DNA of 7,870 nucleotides, from the NCBI GenBank assembly GCA_030593785.1, contig JAUVGM010000097.1, positions 1 to 7,870 on the forward strand. Reading direction: 5' to 3'. This document shows positions 5,700-7,870 of this stretch, one piece after another (position 1 is the stretch's first letter; each line of letters starts with the position of its first letter). The notes under the pieces were generated by a model. It was not told where the DNA came from. It saw only the letters and a list, made by a program, of their open reading frames with translations, and did no database searches. The DNA is from Gammaproteobacteria bacterium. Lineage in GTDB: Bacteria > Pseudomonadota > Gammaproteobacteria > UBA6429 > Thiohalophilaceae. A program made the translations under genes and the position numbers.

Positions 5700-7022
5700 T
5701 TAATCAATTGGTTTGGCGATGAGATCATGATCCGTTGCTGCAACTATCTTAACATCAACAAAATCACCAAGTTGCACATCTTCAAACCCATCTAAGATGA
5801 CTTCACCATCAATTTCCGGTGCGTCCGCTTTTGACCTTGCCAGTGTTAATCCTTCTTCTCCATAACTGTCGACCAGTACAGTCATTGTTTGTCCGATTTT
5901 TTTCTGTAATTTGTCAGCACTGATTTGAGCTTGTAAATGCATAAAGCGTTCAAGGCGTTCCTGTTGTATTTCTTCAGGAACAAAGTTACCCAGTTCATTG
6001 GCTTTAGCGCCTTCTACCGGAGAGTATGCAAAGGCACCGACACGATCGAGTTGGGCTTCTTGCAGAAAGTCGAGCAGTATTTCAAATTCATCTTCAGTTT
6101 CTCCGGGAAAACCAACTATAAAGGTTGAACGCAAAGTAATATCAGGGCAGATAGTGCGCCAGTTTTTAATCCGTTCAATGGTTTTATCAATTTTACCCGG
6201 GCGTTTCATTGCTTTCAGAATTCGTGGGCTGGCGTGTTGTAATGGAATATCGAGATAAGGAAGAATTTTTCCTTCTGCCATTAATGGAATAACGTCATCA
6301 ACATGAGGATAAGGATAAACGTAATGTAAACGAACCCAGGCACCAAGATCACCAAGTGCATTAGCGAGCTCGGTCATGTGTGTTTTGATGGTACGTCCGC
6401 CCCAGAAGCCAGTGCGGTATTTAACATCTACGCCATAAGCACTTGTGTCCTGAGAAATGACGAGCAGTTCTTTTACACCAGCGTTTACCAGGTTTTCAGC
6501 CTCTTGCATGACATCACCTACATCACGGCTCACTAAATCGCCACGTAAAGAAGGAATGATGCAAAATGTACAACGATGATTACAGCCTTCAGATATTTTT
6601 AAGTAGGCGTAATGTTTTGGTGTAAGTTTAATTCCTGCATTCGGAACCAGGTCTGAAAATGGATCATGTGGTTTAGGTAAATGATCATGCACGACTTGCA
6701 TAACTTCAGCTGCCGCGTGTGGTCCTGTAACTGCAAGTACATTGGGGTAGGCAGTTTCAATAACACCTTCTTTAGCGCCAAGGCAGCCAGTAACGATTAC
6801 TTTGCCATTTTCTGCTAATGCTTCACCAATCGCATCCATTGATTCTTCAACCGCTGAATCAATAAAACCACAGGTATTAACAACAACAAGTTGAGCATCT
6901 TCATAACTGTTAGTTATTTCATAACCTTCAGCGCGAAGTTGAGTAACGATATGTTCTGAGTCAACAAGTGCCTTTGGACAACCAAGACTAATAAAACCAA
7001 CTTTAGGTGCAGATTTCGACAT
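5700..7022 (-). CDS. rimO: Ribosomal protein S12 methylthiotransferase RimO
   Basis: RimO is a cytoplasmic radical-SAM enzyme that adds a methylthio group to a conserved aspartate (D88 in E. coli) of ribosomal protein S12. The 440-residue protein has the usual length and three domains. The N-terminal UPF0004 domain (about 8-115) carries the auxiliary-cluster cysteines C15 (SLGCPKALVDSE), C51 (VVNTCGF) and C80 (VTGCLGA). The radical-SAM core carries SEGCNHRCTFCIIPSLRGD with C147, C151 and C154. The C-terminal TRAM domain spans about 375-440. SLGCPKALVDSE and IPSLRGD favour RimO over the tRNA enzyme MiaB. It begins 5 bases after the stop of the cytochrome gene, with no obvious ribosome site of its own, so coupling is likely. 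Its stop lies just beside the palindromic element. Confidence 0.97.
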   Translation of the reverse strand: MSKSAPKVGFISLGCPKALVDSEHIVTQLRAEGYEITNSYEDAQLVVVNTCGFIDSAVEESMDAIGEALAENGKVIVTGCLGAKEGVIETAYPNVLAVTGPHAAAEVMQVVHDHLPKPHDPFSDLVPNAGIKLTPKHYAYLKISEGCNHRCTFCIIPSLRGDLVSRDVGDVMQEAENLVNAGVKELLVISQDTSAYGVDVKYRTGFWGGRTIKTHMTELANALGDLGAWVRLHYVYPYPHVDDVIPLMAEGKILPYLDIPLQHASPRILKAMKRPGKIDKTIERIKNWRTICPDITLRSTFIVGFPGETEDEFEILLDFLQEAQLDRVGAFAYSPVEGAKANELGNFVPEEIQQERLERFMHLQAQISADKLQKKIGQTMTVLVDSYGEEGLTLARSKADAPEIDGEVILDGFEDVQLGDFVDVKIVAATDHDLIAKPID

Positions 7023-7027
7023 GATAT

Positions 7028-7774
7028 TTACTTAATGGGTAAAGTTTGTAAAAAGGTAAGAAGATCGATTTGTTCTTCTAAGTTTATAATTTTGTTCATG
7101 TTCGGCATGGGTTTTCCATTAACAAATGTATTTGGATTACCATTGCGAAATTTATGAATAGTTTCAACAGGGTTTTCTGTCGCAACCGTTCCTATAAATT
7201 CTGGATTTAAAGCCGTTTTGAAATTGAACTTTCGTCCATCATTTCCATGACATTCTTTACATGCTTTATTAAAAATTATTTCACCACGTTTTTTATTGCC
7301 ATTTGCAAGAAGTGTTTCCTTATTAAGGTAACGTGCAATATCTACTTGTCCATTTTTAATAAAATTGGCTAGCTGAGCAAGAGCTGCATCAGGCATTACT
7401 TTGTCATAACCGTGAATTTTATTTTTCAGAATGGCAACAATCTCTTTGTCACTCATAGTTACTGCATTGCGGATGCCTTTAATGCCTGTTTTATGGCTTC
7501 CTTTACTATAAGCACCTTGATTGCCTTTATAGTCCCAGCCATGGCATTCTTTACAACGCCAGCTTGCAGAGCCTTGTTTTTTAGCCGTTGCCGGGTATGC
7601 CGGGTGGGTCGTTTTAGGTTTTTCTAATTTAAGTTCTTTCCACCATTTATCATAAATGCGACCACCTTCAGCAATGGCATTAGCCTTTTTAGCATCAATT
7701 AGAACGTCATCATTGTTTGCGTATGTTGCGAATGATGACAGGCTAAAAATTATAAATAGTATTTTTGATTTCAT
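7028..7774 (-). CDS. Periplasmic di-haem cytochrome c
   Basis: This 248-residue protein is an exported electron carrier with two c-type haem sites. A signal peptide is clear, with probable cleavage after TYA at residue 19. The first CxxCH (CKECHGWDYKG, haem cysteines C74 and C77, H78) follows a GGRIYDKWW...THPAYP segment. The second (CKECHGND, C172, C175, H176) lies in a more standard cytochrome c domain after RGEIIFNKA. Plausible distal methionine ligands are M127 (HGYDKVMPDAAL) and M223 (GKPMPN). The ATG is fixed by an AGGAAAGGA ribosome site (7782-7790) 7 bases away. The redox partner cannot be told from the sequence. It may be part of a larger redox gene group beyond the window, since another gene ends 16 bases upstream. 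rimO starts 5 bases downstream. Confidence 0.88.
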   Translation of the reverse strand: MKSKILFIIFSLSSFATYANNDDVLIDAKKANAIAEGGRIYDKWWKELKLEKPKTTHPAYPATAKKQGSASWRCKECHGWDYKGNQGAYSKGSHKTGIKGIRNAVTMSDKEIVAILKNKIHGYDKVMPDAALAQLANFIKNGQVDIARYLNKETLLANGNKKRGEIIFNKACKECHGNDGRKFNFKTALNPEFIGTVATENPVETIHKFRNGNPNTFVNGKPMPNMNKIINLEEQIDLLTFLQTLPIK

Positions 7775-7781
7775 TTTATAA

Positions 7782-7790
7782 TCCTTTCCT
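7782..7790 (-). promoter_or_regulatory. Ribosome binding site for the cytochrome c gene
   Basis: On the minus strand this reads AGGAAAGGA and stands 7 bases before the ATG at 7774. It starts directly after the stop codon of the preceding cut gene, which supports translation of both from one message. Confidence 0.6.
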
Positions 7791-7870
7791 CTATGCAGCT
7801 TTCATTTGATTATATTGAGCAATAGAAATAATTTTTTGTTGTTTTTCATCCCAAAGAATAAATTTAAATT
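7791..7870 (-). CDS. 3' tail of an unidentified gene running off the window
   Basis: On the minus strand one frame is open from the window edge to a TAG at 7793-7791, giving 25 codons that end IISIAQYNQMKAA. The stop lies 16 bases before the cytochrome ATG, with the cytochrome ribosome site directly after it. This is the spacing expected for neighbouring genes in an operon, and the residue mix is plausible for a protein C-terminus. The piece is too short to name a family. With only 25 codons, a chance open frame cannot be excluded. Confidence 0.45.
   Translation of the reverse strand, partial: FKFILWDEKQQKIISIAQYNQMKAA

Noticed and set aside
6599..6781. 60-codon frame in another minus-strand frame within rimO
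   Set aside because: It overlaps the conserved rimO coding region in an alternative frame and is best explained as a chance frame.
1..7870. CRISPR arrays, tRNA or rRNA genes, phage or transposase genes
   Set aside because: No spaced direct repeats, cloverleaf-like sequence or mobile-element protein was seen on either strand.

Overview
The window is 7.9 kb of ordinary-looking, gene-dense bacterial chromosome. Several proteins align well, from memory, with Enterobacteria-type homologues (FolB, PlsY). Together with the divergent plsY / folB-folK layout, the PTR1-like pteridine reductase beside folK and the uppP and rimO sequences, this points to a gammaproteobacterium. It is AT-leaning: sampled lines run from about 25-35% GC in the least typical gene to about 50% in plsY. 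The genus cannot be fixed from the sequence. No rRNA, tRNA, CRISPR array, phage gene or transposase was seen.

Left part (1-1245, minus strand): plsY (acyl-phosphate:glycerol-3-phosphate acyltransferase) is cut by the window edge and lacks its C-terminus. Upstream of it is an AT-rich gene for an unrecognised exported protein of 230 residues. That gene sits where plsY and folB are direct divergent neighbours in E. coli.

Centre (1348-2990): folB and folK (dihydroneopterin aldolase and HPPK, consecutive folate steps) are read rightward. They converge on a pteridine reductase of the short-chain dehydrogenase family, read leftward, whose Asp-Tyr-Lys triad has PTR1-type spacing. The three genes form a small pterin/folate block.

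Right-centre (3073-5492, plus strand): a tight three-gene run holds an NDUFAF7/MidA-type methyltransferase, uppP (undecaprenyl-diphosphate phosphatase) and a small VanZ-family membrane protein. Gaps are 13 and 7 bases, which suggests co-transcription.

Convergent gap (5493-5699): this is the only substantial non-coding stretch. It contains a roughly 178-bp REP/BIME-like palindromic element with GTAG-headed ends in opposite orientation, and one end carries an extra hairpin insert in its loop.

Right part (5700-7870, minus strand): rimO (ribosomal protein S12 methylthiotransferase) is preceded, 5 bases away, by a periplasmic di-haem cytochrome c gene. That gene is preceded, 16 bases away, by the 3' tail of another gene running off the window. 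The three look like one transcription unit.

No clear new multi-gene system was found. The most worthwhile leads are the exported protein at 553-1245, the palindromic element, and the cytochrome paired with rimO.
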